64,000 nucleotides of DNA from Nymphaea colorata (Eukaryota > Streptophyta > Magnoliopsida > Nymphaeales > Nymphaeaceae). A program made the translations under genes and the position numbers. A model generated the notes under the pieces. That model had not been told where the DNA came from and made no database searches. It saw nothing but the letters and a program-made list of their open reading frames with translations. Below, one piece after another: positions 12,401 to 25,651 of the stretch (its first letter is position 1; each line of letters begins with the position of its first letter). The stretch spans positions 6,942,802-7,006,801 of the forward strand of contig NC_045145.1 in NCBI RefSeq assembly GCF_008831285.2, written 5' to 3'.

Positions 12401-15400
12401 ATGAACCTCGGGACATCACCATTGGTATGCCCAGCTAATCGAGGGTGCGTGCTCAACAGCCGAATTCCTGGAAGGGTCAGAGCTACCCTTACATCTGTAC
12501 AAGAAATCGATCTGAAGGCCTTGGAGACTGCTATTCAGTCAGTAAGTTTCATTGATTTGTATTTCTTATGACTAATTTTCTGCTTTATTATAGTTCCTGT
12601 AGGATTTAGTTTGTTTGCACGTAACAACTATTGAATGGTGGATGGTGGTTAGGATATCTGTTCTTTCCCATTGTATTTTCATGCGGTATATAAATCAGTG
12701 GAACTAGAATCATTAGTTACAAAGCAATTCGGGAGTTTAGAATCTGCAGCTTCTCTTTACTCGTCTTTTAGTTCCTTAGTGTTACTAATTCTAATTGGTC
12801 TTCAACCAAGCACTTTTCGTGCCATTTGAAGAACGGCCTGTAACATCAGCAAATGTTTACTCAACTTTTTTCTGCTTGCATGCGTATGAGAGACGTTGGT
12901 AACTGATTCTACTTCTAGAATTTTATGCCCAACTAATGAAGTCGCTCTGCTAGCAACATTTGAAGTGTTTTATGATTCATTGTTTGAGCAACTACTTGTT
13001 GAGTTGACAAAAATGGTGGTTTATCTTTATGAAAATTGAAGTTCATTCCCTTATTATTTGGCACGTCAATTATAGTTTAGATAAAACATTTCTATCCAAC
13101 TCCAATGGCGTTCCCTTCTAACTCAGAGGCCTTTGACATTTAGCCTTGTACACCATTATCAACTACCCGATTTCTTTCTCTGTAATTCTCTGTTTCCGAG
13201 ATATTAATTGATTTCTTAGCATCCTGGATTTTAAACAATTAGAGGCACTGAGCTGTCGCTTCCGTTATCACGGTAATGAAGTGCATATCCTTGATCAAGA
13301 TATAACCGTGGTATAATTATTGTGGCAGAAAAACACTGATGCTGTAAGGAGTGCACTAGATCAGTTGAATGAGGTTGGATGGGCAAAGAAATGGAGATCA
13401 CAGCCATATGTGTCACGTCGACCAGTAAGTTGGCTGCAAGATAGACAATTTCACTTCAATCTCTCAGAAGCTTTCACATCTAATGAACCATTTTCCTGTA
13501 TGTTACATTGTGACAGACATCCTTGCGTGAGCTAACAGCACTCGGTATAAGGAATGCAGAAAAACTTGCAATACCAAGTGTTAGAAATGATGTAAGTATG
13601 TTCAAATCAGTCTTTCTAAAACAAGCATAACCGAAAACTCTCTTTCTGGTAAAACACTATCGAATTCCAAGGTTTGCTAAATTTATATTTCTTGAGTGAT
13701 TCCCTTTTCAATTAGCCACCACCAAGAATTGTCTCCAGATTCTCAACTCCTGATAGCTGAATCACACAGGCAGCTTTTCTTTTCACCGTGGTCGGAACAA
13801 CAAGTTTCGTGGCGGTGCTTGCTGGTCAGCTTCCTGGAGTAAGTGCTAATAACATTAATGACTTGTTGCCATCAGATATGGACTCTTTCTGTTTGTGGTG
13901 TGGTATGTTAACCCAAGCTTATTGGGAAAATGTAGCTAGGAATGAATTTGAGTTCCATTTGATAAAGAAATCGTGAATCTCCAGAAGACTTTTTTCATGG
14001 TTCATTTTTTCATGAGGGAAATTTGTACAGCAGTAGCCTTACGAGGAAGTTAATAACATTGAAAACATGAGAAAGCCTCAAATTGATTAGTTAAAAAATA
14101 AGGCATGAAGAAAAAAGCAACAGTATGACTTTGAAAAAAATAACAAAACAAGGAAGTCTGGGGACGAAGCACCGAAGCACCGAAGCTCAAAGTGTTTATC
14201 AATGAAAGAGTTTGCTTTACCCAAGTCCCTTTTCATAATAACAAGGCAGAGAGCGTCTGAAGTTTCTTTTAGTGGTAGGATGCCCTGTACTTTTGCCTGT
14301 CACATAAGTGCAGCTGCTAATGCACAAGTGGCACTGTTCTATTTCCTAAAAGAACTTGGGGCAGATGTTTTTGGGAGAGAGAGAGAGAAAGATAGAGAGA
14401 GAGAGAGGCTTCGGAAAAAGCAGTCTTTGACATGTCCTAATCCTTTTCTTTTCATTTATTTTCTTTTCTTTGACCTTTTAATACAAAAGGATAAAGCCAA
14501 ACCGGGTCAATGTCAACAAATTTTATTTTTAGGACAAAACTAACCCGGTCCATACTCTGGCAGTTTTAACTACACTAAAGTCTGAGTACAATATGCATCT
14601 AGATATTGACAAACCCGACAGCTTGAGTGGATTAGACCAAGACTACACATGACACTGCTTACATTCATTTCACCACACATAAAGCTACATTCATGCCTTG
14701 TTGACCTGGAAGAACTGACCCTTTTATCAAGTCCTGTAACATAGCCGTGGAGAATATATCTGTAAGTGTCCACCCATACATTCAAGTAAACCCCCTATGA
14801 ATGTTCCAATCTCTTCTTGCAAGGCTAACTTGAAGAAATTATTACCTATGCCATTTTCAAACTTGGAAGATAGAGAAACTACTAGTAGCAGTGGCCGCAA
14901 GCTGTGAAACATTTGTAGGGTGTTCCTTAATACTTATATTGAGAAGTCTTAAGTAATAAGCCCATAGGAAGGTCCGTGTTAGAAGGTTTCTACTTTCTCT
15001 GTTTTTCCAAGAAAAAAATAGTATTAAGAGATTTAAAGTGCTCGATCGGGGAAAACGGAGGCTGAGGAACTAAAGAAGACTGAGGTGATGTATAGAATGA
15101 CCTTAAGAGATGATAAAAAGGCATTTAGCACATACTTTGAGTTTCCTTCATTCATATTCACCCAGTTGTATCTTGTATGTGTTATAGTTAATTATCCCTT
15201 TTATGAGACATATTTATAGTTAATGATCTTCTTCACCATTTAAATTATGATTAAATGGTTAATTACTTTTCTTTTTTGTTTTGTGGTATATGCATTCAAC
15301 GAGGTGTTGTCCTGACCTTGACCATGATGTATATGATTCCTGTTGCCTAGTAAATCAGTGTGCGTAAGGGTCCTCTGCATAGGTTTCCTAATTATGTCAA

Positions 15401-18400
15401 GGAAGGTGAATGGATCAAAGCAAGGACCTTTTACCTTCCAGTATCCACTTGATATTTTTCTCTTTATATCAAATTCATTTTGGTGTCTTACAAGTCACTA
15501 TTGATTTTTTCACAGGATTGGGGATTTTTTGTGCCTTATTTGATTGGTAGCATTTCATTGATTGTTCTGGCAGTGGGAAGTATCTCTCCTGGGTAAGAAG
15601 TTCCAAACCCCGACCTTGAACCTGTCAATTCATGAAGTATTATATTTTACATGGTGTCATGAATTATAGCCACAGTTAGAAAAAAATGCTTGTTCTTGCA
15701 AGAACAAATTATCTGCTTTAACCTACTGCATAACTCAGCTTTATAGAGGCTGTTCAATTTGATTTGCAAAGCCAGGCAACATGAACACTTGGACTCCATG
15801 CATAGCTGGCTGGAGTACATAGACATGATTCGAATTTGTGACCTTGAAAAAATTTAAATCCAATTCATGCTAGACAAGAGTATTCCAACAGCTGTTATTT
15901 AGCCGAGACTGTCCAAGTAATATGGGGCTACTACATCCAGTGTCATGGATAGTGTTCTAAGTTTTATCAGCAAAGTGTAGTAATTTTTTAGAATTTTGTT
16001 TTTCTCCAAAAAAAGGAGATTCAAAATATATAAAGGATAATAGAAGTTTTTTCAAATTATGGGTTTCTAAATTTGTTATAGAAAGTGTTGGAAAACATTC
16101 ATACTAGTTTCTTATATTTCAGAGAATCAGAGGAGGTGGGGGGAAAGAGGGAGAGGAAGAGGAAGAGAGAGAGAGAGAGATATGTATGCATGGAAGCTTC
16201 CTGTTGAGATATATATATGCCTTTGTGTGTGTGTGTGCGCGCATGTCATTTATATAAGATTTTCTTGCTTATTTTTTTCCTTTTTGTAATTTTTTCTCTT
16301 TTATTATTGTCGTGTGCAGCACAAATGCTGCAATTTGTAGCTAGTTTTCTAGCCATTGGACTTTCGAACAGTTACATTCTTTTGGTTATTTAAAGCCCAC
16401 TTGTGTCCTTTTGTAAGATATGCTTCTTGGAAGCAGTTTACTTTCGTTTTATACAGTTTTCTTTATTCTGTTTTGTGTTCTTCTACTTCTGACCTTAGAG
16501 CCAATAGTTTATTCCTATGTTCTTGTTTTTGAAGTCAAGTTTTAACTCTCTTTCTCTCTCACCCCAACAAATCTGATGGATTAGGAGATGAAGGGTCACA
16601 AAAGAAAGCGAGAGAGTTACCACATACTTGTTTTCCTAAAAGGGAAACACATCATGGTATTATCTGAATAAAAATATTTTTGAGGGTCGGGGTTTTCTTT
16701 CTATTTTTTGGTTTTTTGAAATATTATTACTATGTTCTGAGTATATCTAATATTTGTGACAATCGCTAGATCAAGCAAGGTTAACCAACATCCAGGAAAT
16801 ATAAGACAAAAAATGTGCACAGCCTAGTCCAGACATTCATTTCCTATGGATCGTTTGCCCCGTAGCTGGTGACGTTGATAAATCTGACACATGAATGAAT
16901 GTTTTGATGCCTGATTTTCCTGAAGGTGTACATCTGCTGGAGGAAAAAAAATGCTTCAAATGTGTCTCGATGAAAATAAAAATTCAAGAATATCATAAGC
17001 AGAATGATTTGGCAAAATTGGCAGCCCTTTCATCTGAAAAACTGATTTTGCCGGGGCTATGATCGCTGGTTCTACAGCAACATTTATTTCTTTACAGAAT
17101 GCTAAAAAATTATCTTCGTTTCACAATGTGAAACTGTAGTTGAAGAAGAGAATTCTCATAATTGCTAATATACAAACATGTTTCTTTTATTAGCCTTCTT
17201 CAAGCTGGTATAAGTGGATTTTCATCAATTTTCCCTGATTACCAAGAGAGGGTCACTGGCCATGAAGCTGCTCATTTTCTAGGTAAATCTTGCTTAATTT
17301 GGTGCTTGTTCAGTTAAATTCTTAAATCTTGTGATTGTAAGTTTTTTGATGCATAATTGTTTCAAGGAAATGGTTATTACAGTTTTTTTGGTTCCCTATT
17401 GCCAGTTCCGAGCGTGTAATTCGAGGCAAAGTGATAGCAAAAAGAATGACTAATTGCTTGGTAAATCATAAAAATTATGACTATGGTGTCTCAGACACTG
17501 ATGTTGTCCATATAGGTATTGGGGATGAACTGATTGACAGGACAATACCAGTTAGGCCATGTCATATATGGGGAATTTGCTTATTTTCTATTTTTATAAA
17601 TTAAAAATAACTCAAAAATAAGTTAGGCAAATTATAATATCGAAAATTAAGAATGATAGCAAGGTCCATGTTTCCCTGTCATGCTTTGGTGAGCAGCTGG
17701 CACAATGTGTATCAGGGCCAATACACATTGATACTGATATTATTGGCCCACATAGAAAAACACACAGCACCAGAAATAGGCAAACAGAACTAGATTTTTT
17801 ACCATGCTATCTCAGGAGTTTGTATGCTTGGCATCATGGAGCAGGACTCTAACCTCCCTATCTAACTGGTTTTGTCATGGACATAAACTTGTCTCCTGGA
17901 ATCTACAGGTGGATGGACCAGCATCAGAGAGAAGCAATGTCAGAATTTGCTTTTCTATAAGTCTGAATCTTGGAATAGCACAGGAGGGTAGATCTGATAA
18001 TAAGATGGAAATAACATCATTGTGAGGCTATACTTAAAGAGAACTGTTCTCTTGTTATGTGAAGCTTTTTCCATCCCCTCAAAGAAAGACCGATTCAGAA
18101 ACAAATAAAATCCGCCTGCATGCTCCTCACTTTTTCTACACTTAGCCTCTGGGAGTACATAAAGGCCCTATGGTATCATAGCCCATTAGGTTTGCCAAAG
18201 ATATTCAAAATTTTGAAGACTATGATGACAACATCAACATCTTGTCTTGGAACTTGACCTTTGGTAACAGAAATATCCATAAATTTGAAGGGTATAACAT
18301 CAGGCTTTTTATTATTTTATGTAATAAGTTGTAATAAGTAGGACCTCCATGTAATTTCTCATTATTCTTTGTTTAAATAGAATCAATAGATATTGGGTGT

Positions 18401-21400
18401 AATGAATTACTTTTTTTTCGTTTCCTCAAATCTATTTCCACAAAGATGTTAAAAAAATTTTTGAAGGAGAATATCTATCAAATGATCCAAAAATAACGTA
18501 GAATTCAATAGAATTATTCACCAAAGGTCTTATCCATAAGCACCTAACAAAAATGGACTATCTGAAAGAAAACATAAACATATGATTATAACCCAGATAC
18601 TCTTCTTATCTCCAGAAGAATTCCTAAGGATATTTGGGCTGAAGGTACTCTAACTTCAGTATGTCTCATGAGTCTCATCCATAGAGTGCCATATGAGTCA
18701 TTATCAAATATAACGCTCTTGAAAACTTTTGAAATGATTAAGAATTTTGGGATGCAAATGCTATGTACTAAATGACAAAGGAGATGCAGTTCGAAACTCA
18801 AAAAGAATATGTGTGCAATGCTATCAAAACTAATAGATCTATCGTCTCAAGAAATATTAGTTTTATGGAAAATGAAAGTAGATTTGATGATCTTAAAGTA
18901 AATGATCAGAGAGTCGATTGGTCATGTTTTTTTAACTTGCTATGTGTCTGTAGAAGTGAATTTGACGAATGAGTGGAGGAGAAGGAGGAGACATGGGATT
19001 GGTCCTTGTTTAAAGTCAGATTTCATACCTTGTAAGAAAGTTGAAAATCCTTCAGCTCTTCTTATTTCATAAGGAAAATTTCCTCTCATCATTGTTCAAG
19101 TTGAGAAAATTTATTCTAAACGGATGATAATTCCACCTATTTTCTAACACTTTTATCTCATTGTTTGGTATTTTTAATTTTTTCTTGGAGATAATATTAA
19201 TGGGCCATATCTTTCTGGGTGATGGCCCTATAGCTGACAGGTCCCAGGATTGAACTTGGCTCTGATACTATATTCTTCAGCAACTAATAATGACCTACAT
19301 TGCCTTGAAAAACAACAAAATCCAATAAGCATCAAAGCTCAAAATTAATATGAAAAGTTGGAAAGGTATTTGCAAACAAACCCTGTCAATGTGCACTAAG
19401 GAACAACACAGAAATATTCACTATTATTGAAGGCGAGATGGCTGAAAAAAGCCATGGCTTATACAAGTGGAAAATCCTGTATTTATATAATAAATGATGG
19501 CCAAGTCTTCCATTGTGCTAGCCAATAGCTAGAAACTGGCCGTTGGCTAGTCAATGGACAGTCAAGGGCTATCCTTGATAAAAAAACTGAAGGAATACAA
19601 AATACAGAAAAAGGGAACAAAAATTACATAAACAGAAAATAAGAATACAAGAGTACATGATTCAACCCTATATATATTATGAGTTTCCCTACATATACAT
19701 ATATTCAGTGATCGAGCATAATGGGTGAAGGATCTACAGAAATGCAGAACTTGAGGGAGGCTATTAAGATGTGTTTTGTATTGATGTTTCTGGTGTTATG
19801 TTTCAGTATAGATCCAGTTGTAAAAATGGCTTTTTTGTCTTCTAGTACCCTAATTAGAAATTAATCTCTCTTAAGAGGGAGAAAAGAAGAGAGACATTAA
19901 ATCTAAAGCTTTTGTTGCTGCATAACAGAAAGAAAATCCTCCCTTAGTGCCTTCTACTGCTCTTCCAATGTATGCACGTCAGTTCTGTTTCTTACAGTGA
20001 ATTGTGAAAGTTATACGTAAATTCGTAATTTTGTCTTCAAGATGCAAACCCAAGTTTATTACAGATGATCAGATTTCTAGATACTTTTACTTTCTACATG
20101 CATATTTTCAATATATTCTTACCTTTTTCTTTCAGTTGCGTACTTGCTTGGTCACCCAGTACTTGGCTACTCTTTGGACATTGGTAAAGAACATGTGAAC
20201 CTGATAGATGAAAGGCTTCAGAAATTAATTTACAGTGGTCAGCTTGATGAAAAGGAACTAGACAGGTAGAACTTACACTCGTTATCTTCTCTCACTTTAT
20301 TCGGATTTTGTCTTCACTGAAAGACAAGGTAAAGGGTTTCATGCTTTGAGCTGTTTCTCATTCAATATGCTTCAGTTCCTCCATTCCCTCTAGAATGTTT
20401 ACATTTATACTCGGTGCAGTCAGTCCAGCTGGTAAACCCCCTGGTTCTCTATTGGTTCTCCTGGCTCTTCCTTTCTAGGTTTCAGTTTTTTTTTGGTTCA
20501 ATCTATAAAATATCATATGGATAAATGGCTTGGAGCAATTTGGTTTATCTATTATTTTCATGGATTTGAGTGTAGCATTGATTTCTGTACTTACACATTT
20601 CAGCTTAGTGCACACACGCATGCTGCCATGTGCCGGATGCTGCCAGATGGCTAAGAGCAAAGAGTTCTTATCAAATACAATTAAACTTCCATAAGTGGCC
20701 ATAGAATATCAACTTTCACCAAAGCTCTTTGCTTCTTAAGATTTAATTTCCTTCTTAAAAAATTCTCAGTGATAAAATTGTAATCTTGACAGATGGTTTA
20801 AGAATATATGTAAATACATACATATTTCTCTGTGTACAAGCCTGTGGATGTGAGTGTGTATGTAGGAGTGGAGCCAGGGGATGGCAGAGGTCATATCACC
20901 CCCAAGTATTTGAAAAATAAAAGTTTACTATGTAAAATTTTCAAAATTTTCATTTGGCCCATATAAGAATTTGGAATTACACAGTGGCCGCATACCCCAA
21001 AAAAAAAAAGAGCGCCACCCCTGGAATGTATATATATATATTTGAAAAGTGTCATGTATATAGGATAAATTTTATCTATAGTTCTTTTGTATATCTCTTT
21101 GTATTTAGCTTTTTGGTTGTTTCGATAAACACATCCTTTTACTGGGCTGAACTGGCACAACAGCTAGTTCCAATGCGCCCTTTTATATATATGAGAGGGA
21201 TTATTCCCTCTTAGGTATTGTTTTTCTCAAACAGTTTGGCATTCCAATTGGTTCTTTGTCTGTTTTTAGTGCCCTGTTGCACTTGTTGAATGATGTCAAT
21301 CTTGCCATGAGAGTCTCCCTCCTTGTAAGATATTTTAAGGCTGTTATAAGTCTGTAATTGTGGTGCATTCTTAGTATTTGAAAGATGCATTTCCATATGG

Positions 21401-22609
21401 TGCAGCTATTAATCCTTTTCAAATTTTTAATGATACAAACCCAAGCCACTTCCATGTTCGAGAATCTACATTTTTAATAATATGTTCTTCTTACATGTGT
21501 GTTTGTTGCATAGTCACAAATAATGTTTCGGAATTTTAAATGGCGAGGTTTTTCTCGGGTATAATACGGCGGACTTGAAAAATACAAGAAAAAAACGGAA
21601 AAAATGGTTTTTTTTTAAAATAAAAAAACTAAAAATGGAGGGCAAATAAAATAAGTGAGAACATAATAACACAAACATTAAAAGATAAGTAGATTTGCAA
21701 CAAATAAAAAATAGAAAATGAAAAAAAAAACTGTTTGGCATTAAAAAAATGAAAAAACGAAAAAAACATGATTTTTACATTTTTTTCAAAAAAATGTGTT
21801 TTTTAAGTTTTAAATGGCATTTCATTTTCTCACATTTTTTCGTGTTTTTTTCAAAAATAACGCGTTTTTTGTGACTATGGACTTTGTTGGGAGCAATAAA
21901 ATATGGCATCATGTCGGTTACCCTAAAAGTATCATTAACTAATTTTCCAGCTTTTGATTTTCAATTGCTCAAATGTAGCTTAGTTGAAATGAAGCTTTTC
22001 TGTTCATGGAATCTAAATATTATTGTGCACAACCAAAACTAAATTAATCCCCAGAATTTTCTTTTCTTTCTATTTTGGAGTTCCTAAAATTAAGATAGGG
22101 AAGTTAATGAAAGGTCTTTTCAGGTTAGCCGTCATATCAATGGCAGGACTGGCAGCAGAAGGATTAAAATATGAAAAAGTTGTAGGTCAATCGGCTGATC
22201 TTTTCTCTCTTCAGGTTGGCCATTCATACCCTTAACCAAATAGATGGATACATAAGAAACTTGTGGTTAATTGGACTCTTCATTACAGCGATTCATAAAT
22301 CGGAGCAAACCACAGTTAAGCAAAGAGCAGCAGCAAAATCTGACTAGATGGGCTGTAAGTAGAAAATAAGTCTGCATTCTCAAGGGCTGTTTCTTAAAAT
22401 GATCAGCAAATTAAGTGTTTACTCTTTATATATTTTTTCATTCATGGTCATATTGAGGGAACATTCTAAATTGACTAACTTCCCTGCAGGTTTTGCTTGC
22501 AGCTTCTCTTTTGAAAAACAATAAAGCAGCTCTTGAAGCTCTAGTTTCAGCGATGTCTTCAAAATCATCTGTTCTTGACTGTATCAAAGCAGTTGAAAAT
22601 GCTGGTTAA
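12401..22609 (+). CDS. FtsH-like M41-type metallopeptidase-domain membrane protein, 10 exons
   Basis: Exons joined on GT..AG borders are 12401-12541, 13329-13424, 13517-13591, 13770-13838, 15516-15592, 17194-17282, 20136-20265, 22124-22214, 22289-22354 and 22490-22609. They give 954 nt and 317 aa with all phases consistent. The basic, Ser/Arg-containing N-terminus (about 30 residues) could be a plastid transit peptide. Two hydrophobic segments (about residues 105-125 and 132-152) flank a short turn. The peptidase-like part follows: HEAAH (the HExxH zinc motif, about residue 175), VAYLLGHPV, then SMAGLAAEGL and SADLFSLQ, which match the FtsH GGRAAE and third-ligand Asp region. No AAA ATPase module is present, unlike true FtsH. 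Land plants have plastid proteins of this size and layout; I recall a stress-related Arabidopsis relative but give no symbol. A membrane protease or chaperone-like role is inferred only. The start is the first ATG in frame with conserved downstream exons. Confidence 0.85.
14373..14407. repeat. GA-rich microsatellite in intron 4
   Basis: An imperfect GAGA run in the 1.7-kb fourth intron (13839-15515). The rest of that intron holds no recognised element. Confidence 0.8.
15593..17193. other. Intron 5 of the M41-like gene
   Basis: A 1.6-kb intron with a purine tract and GA/GT microsatellites at about 16.13-16.24 kb. Nothing else was recognised in it. Confidence 0.6.
18171..18990 (+). pseudogene. 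Ty1/copia relic inside intron 6
   Basis: The sequence TATGGTATCATAGCCC at about 18.17 kb resembles the initiator-tRNA-Met primer binding site of copia elements. Downstream, with frame breaks, are integrase-like stretches: a segment near 18.60-18.70 kb reading IPKDIWAEGTLTSVCLMS, like the copia IPxxFWxEAVxTAxYLIN region, and one near 18.78-18.90 kb reading EYVCNAIKTNRSIVSRNISF, like the KGYxCxxPxxRKxxVSxDVxF region. It is heavily decayed and internally deleted. A second sequence resembling the inverted site (GGCTCTGATACTA) lies at about 19.26 kb, so element borders are unclear. It helps make this intron 2.85 kb long. Confidence 0.4.
21509..21879. mobile_element. MITE in intron 7 of the M41-like gene
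   Basis: About 371 bp are bounded by perfect 12-bp terminal inverted repeats, CATAGTCACAAA and TTTGTGACTATG. The interior is rich in poly(A)/poly(T) and has further inverted symmetry. No coding capacity is seen. The target duplication is not clear. It is a non-autonomous DNA transposon of undetermined superfamily. Confidence 0.6.
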
Positions 22610-23469
22610 TAGTATGGCTTGCTTGTTGTTGTCTCCTGCAATTTTTTTTTTTCTTTTACATGTTCTATCTTAATCATTTGGTATCCATCCATCCAATCTT
22701 GATTAGACCAGCCAAATTTAAATTACATTACTGATGAAACCATCTATGACCATGTATCCTTTTCCGCAAAATGATCTCAAACTTGACAAGCAAATACTGG
22801 TGCATTGTCGGAAAGAAATGCACTTGAAACAATGACTTTAGCTGAAATTATGAGAACATCTGAGTGCACATGTAGACAATTATGTGGTGGATTCATTGTT
22901 TGAAGCCTAATTTGTCAAACCTCCTAAAATGTACCAACCTCTTGTTCTAGGTTTCAGACTGCCAAGTATCTAGAATGTAGCTGTCGGGTTGTTCTACCTT
23001 TCTATCGACATAAGAATATTATTTGTCCATGTGTATTATTCTGATTATTTGAGTTAATTTGACAGGAAAGTTATCATTCTACTTTCTAGTTGAAGAAGGT
23101 TTAGTTCACAATTCAATTTGCAACATTCTCCTCTTGACCTGCTAAATTGATCTGGATAAATTGAAAAAGGCTTTCTTTGGCCTCAAAATTTTATCCCCAA
23201 TAACCTGATTACTCTCGGCTTTTGTTGACCAGCCACATGTCCAAAGGCAAAGCTGGATGTGTGCAGAAGTTTATGGAAGCTATATTTTAGACGTTCAAAT
23301 GTTAACAGTTTTGCAAAGAACTCATTTGAAAAATTACATAAGTTACAGGAATAAATTAACTTCAGTAACTCCCAAATTTTATGCTTGAATTGTTTAAATT
23401 TCTTACAGAATTTTTAAAATAGAAATAAAGCAAATTAAGAAAACAAGATGCAAACGAAGATTAGCCAAT
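22610..23469. other. 3' flank of the M41-like gene
   Basis: The 3' untranslated region should begin here. I see no further coding exon and no recognisable element. Confidence 0.5.
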
Positions 23470-24590
23470 GATATTTGAAATTAATCGAAGTCTTGTATGG
23501 TACAAAGTATTCTGAGTTGTGTAAAACATTCTCAAATATTGTTTGACACATTTTTTGTAAATCTGTATTTTCATATGGATACCGGTATATCAGGTTTCTG
23601 GATGTGAACTATTGGACAACAGAGGAGGAATGATGGAAGATGGCTTTCAAAGAGGTGCAAGAGATCATGGGAGAGACACAGGAAATGTGATGGATGAAGG
23701 GATGGAGGAGGCCACATTGGTTCTCTAGTCATGGCATCATAGGCTCATTTATTCTTGATACTGACTTGAGGAGGGCACATTGGTTAAGGGTTGTGTCTTC
23801 CTGCACTTTTGATTCTTATGTCATGCCATTATTTGAGAGATCTAGCAAGGTTTCTATCAGGTCGACTCCTTGCCAACATGAACAACTATAGGGATATTTT
23901 GTAGGAAGGTCTGCTGCATGTTGGGCACCCAACAAAGGTCTGCTGCATGTTGGGCACCCAACACATGACCGTCTGTTCTGTTGGCATCCTGTAAAACTTG
24001 ATTGCTGAGTGAATTACAAATGCAGCCTTAGAATATTATCTAAGAAAAAAAATTCACACATCCAAATCAATGGATGTGGGTTGCACATTCCTCGGGTTAC
24101 AGGCAATGCTTGTTTCTGCTACCAGGTGCTCATGCTCGGTAGTCTCTGCTGACCCTTACCGAGCCTTCTTGCTATAAATTCACATGATCCAAGTCAGATT
24201 CAATCGGACCATCCTTCAGATTGAACTAAACAAAACAAACCCTCTTTACCTCGGCACTGTCGTCGGCAAGAACACTAGTGTACATTTGTGTACATTTATT
24301 TGGCTTATAAATTTTCAAAAAGACATTTTCAATAAAGCATGTAGAAATTGGACACCAAATAATAAAAATCGACTTCCTCAACAGTGATGAGCCAACTCAA
24401 TCCACAGGGAATGAGATCATATCTAAATCCAACATCTCAAAGAAATTTCAATTTATTGATCGAAAAGAGAAGTTTCAATAAAAATCTCAAAGAAAACTGC
24501 CAATAATCGTGTTCGATCAAGCCTCCAACATGCCAAAAGCAATTTTAACTTTTAAATTCATCCAATGATCTGCAATTGTCCTCCTTAGGT
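23470..24590 (+). repeat. Dispersed repeat, copy 1
   Basis: About 1.1 kb is related, in the same orientation, to 27140-28140. Both contain collinear blocks such as TTAATCGAAGTCTT, GGACAACAGAG(A/G)AGGAATGATGG, the tract ending GTTGGCACCCAACA and the tract near CCAACATGCCAA. Divergence is substantial. Family unknown; copy 2 has CACTA-like features. Confidence 0.6.
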
Positions 24591-25155
24591 AGCACCTTGA
24601 CATGTAGGTATCATTTGGCAGCTGGAACAGCCACATAGTGTTCCATAATCTGTCTCTAATCCAACCTCGTAGCCTATTTAAAAATCCGATTAACTATGAA
24701 AATACTACAATAAATATGAAACAAATCAAACATAATTGATCCTAACATCAGACTCTAAAATAGACATATCTAAATTGTAAAAATAAAAGAAATAGACAAA
24801 AGAACAAGGTAACTAAAAAGATAACAATACATCTAATATAGTGTGAATAAGCTTCTGGATAGGTTTCTGAAAACAGACAGTTTCTGAAGTCAAAGCATGC
24901 CCAATTCTGCAAAAGTAGTCTTGTTCCAAAGATGGCATGTTCAAGAACCATATCTCTTTTATAGAGTTGAAAAATTCCTCCAGAATTTTAAAATATGAAT
25001 GGTTTCAAACCAAGAAAATTTTGCCCTTGAACGGTTTTAGAAGGGAAAACTTAGGAAAACAATCTTTTGGAAAGCGATTAAAATCCAGAACAAAATGACC
25101 TTAATTCAGCTGACATTTGGTCACTAGACAGCCAAGATGTAGGACAAGCTAGTGT

Positions 25156-25651
25156 TAGGGCTGCAGACAAGCCGAGTCGAGCTTGAGTTGGGCCAGCTCA
25201 AGCTCGAACTCTAGTCAGCACATGGACCCCCTCGGCACTGGCACATTTCATGCCCTCTCCAAAAGCCAAACCACATATATATATATATGTCAGTATATCT
25301 GATTTGTTAGTTATCCAATCGAACCGTTTCGAAAAAATTAGATATGAAAAAAAATTCATTTGTTTACAAAATCGGATTGAATTTGACTTTTAGAAACATC
25401 CCATCGGATTTAGATTTGGATACAGATTTAGATCGGATTTATTTTTAAACAAATGCTCTTACATTTTGAAATTCAAATTCAGATTCAGATATGAATGTAA
25501 AAATCAGATTCAAATTGTGAAATCAGATTTTGGATTTGGATTCGATATAACTTTTCTTTGTTTGTATTCGAATATGAACATATGAATATCCAAAAAAATG
25601 AATATGGCTAAGGATATACCTAATTCAAATCCGGTCTTATGACATCTCTAG
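25156..25651. mobile_element. Fragments of hAT-type termini
   Basis: TAGGGCTGCA at 25156 followed by GTCGAGCTTGAG-type repeats matches the terminus of the hAT element at 60179. From about 25.3 to 25.65 kb there are GGATTCGGAT-type subterminal repeats ending ATGACATCTCTA, resembling the termini of the hAT pair at 4720/5352. These look like two different short non-autonomous elements or their ends. Confidence 0.4.

Noticed and set aside
13788-13976. 62-codon frame starting inside exon 4 of the M41-like gene
   Set aside because: It is the real exon plus read-through into the intron.
14202-14543. 113-codon frame in intron 4
   Set aside because: Arises around a GA microsatellite within a well-supported intron.
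19250-19690. Minus-strand copia LTR next to a GGCTCTGATACTA primer-site-like motif
   Set aside because: No TG..CA end sits beside the motif and the nearby integrase remnant is on the other strand, so the LTR could not be supported.
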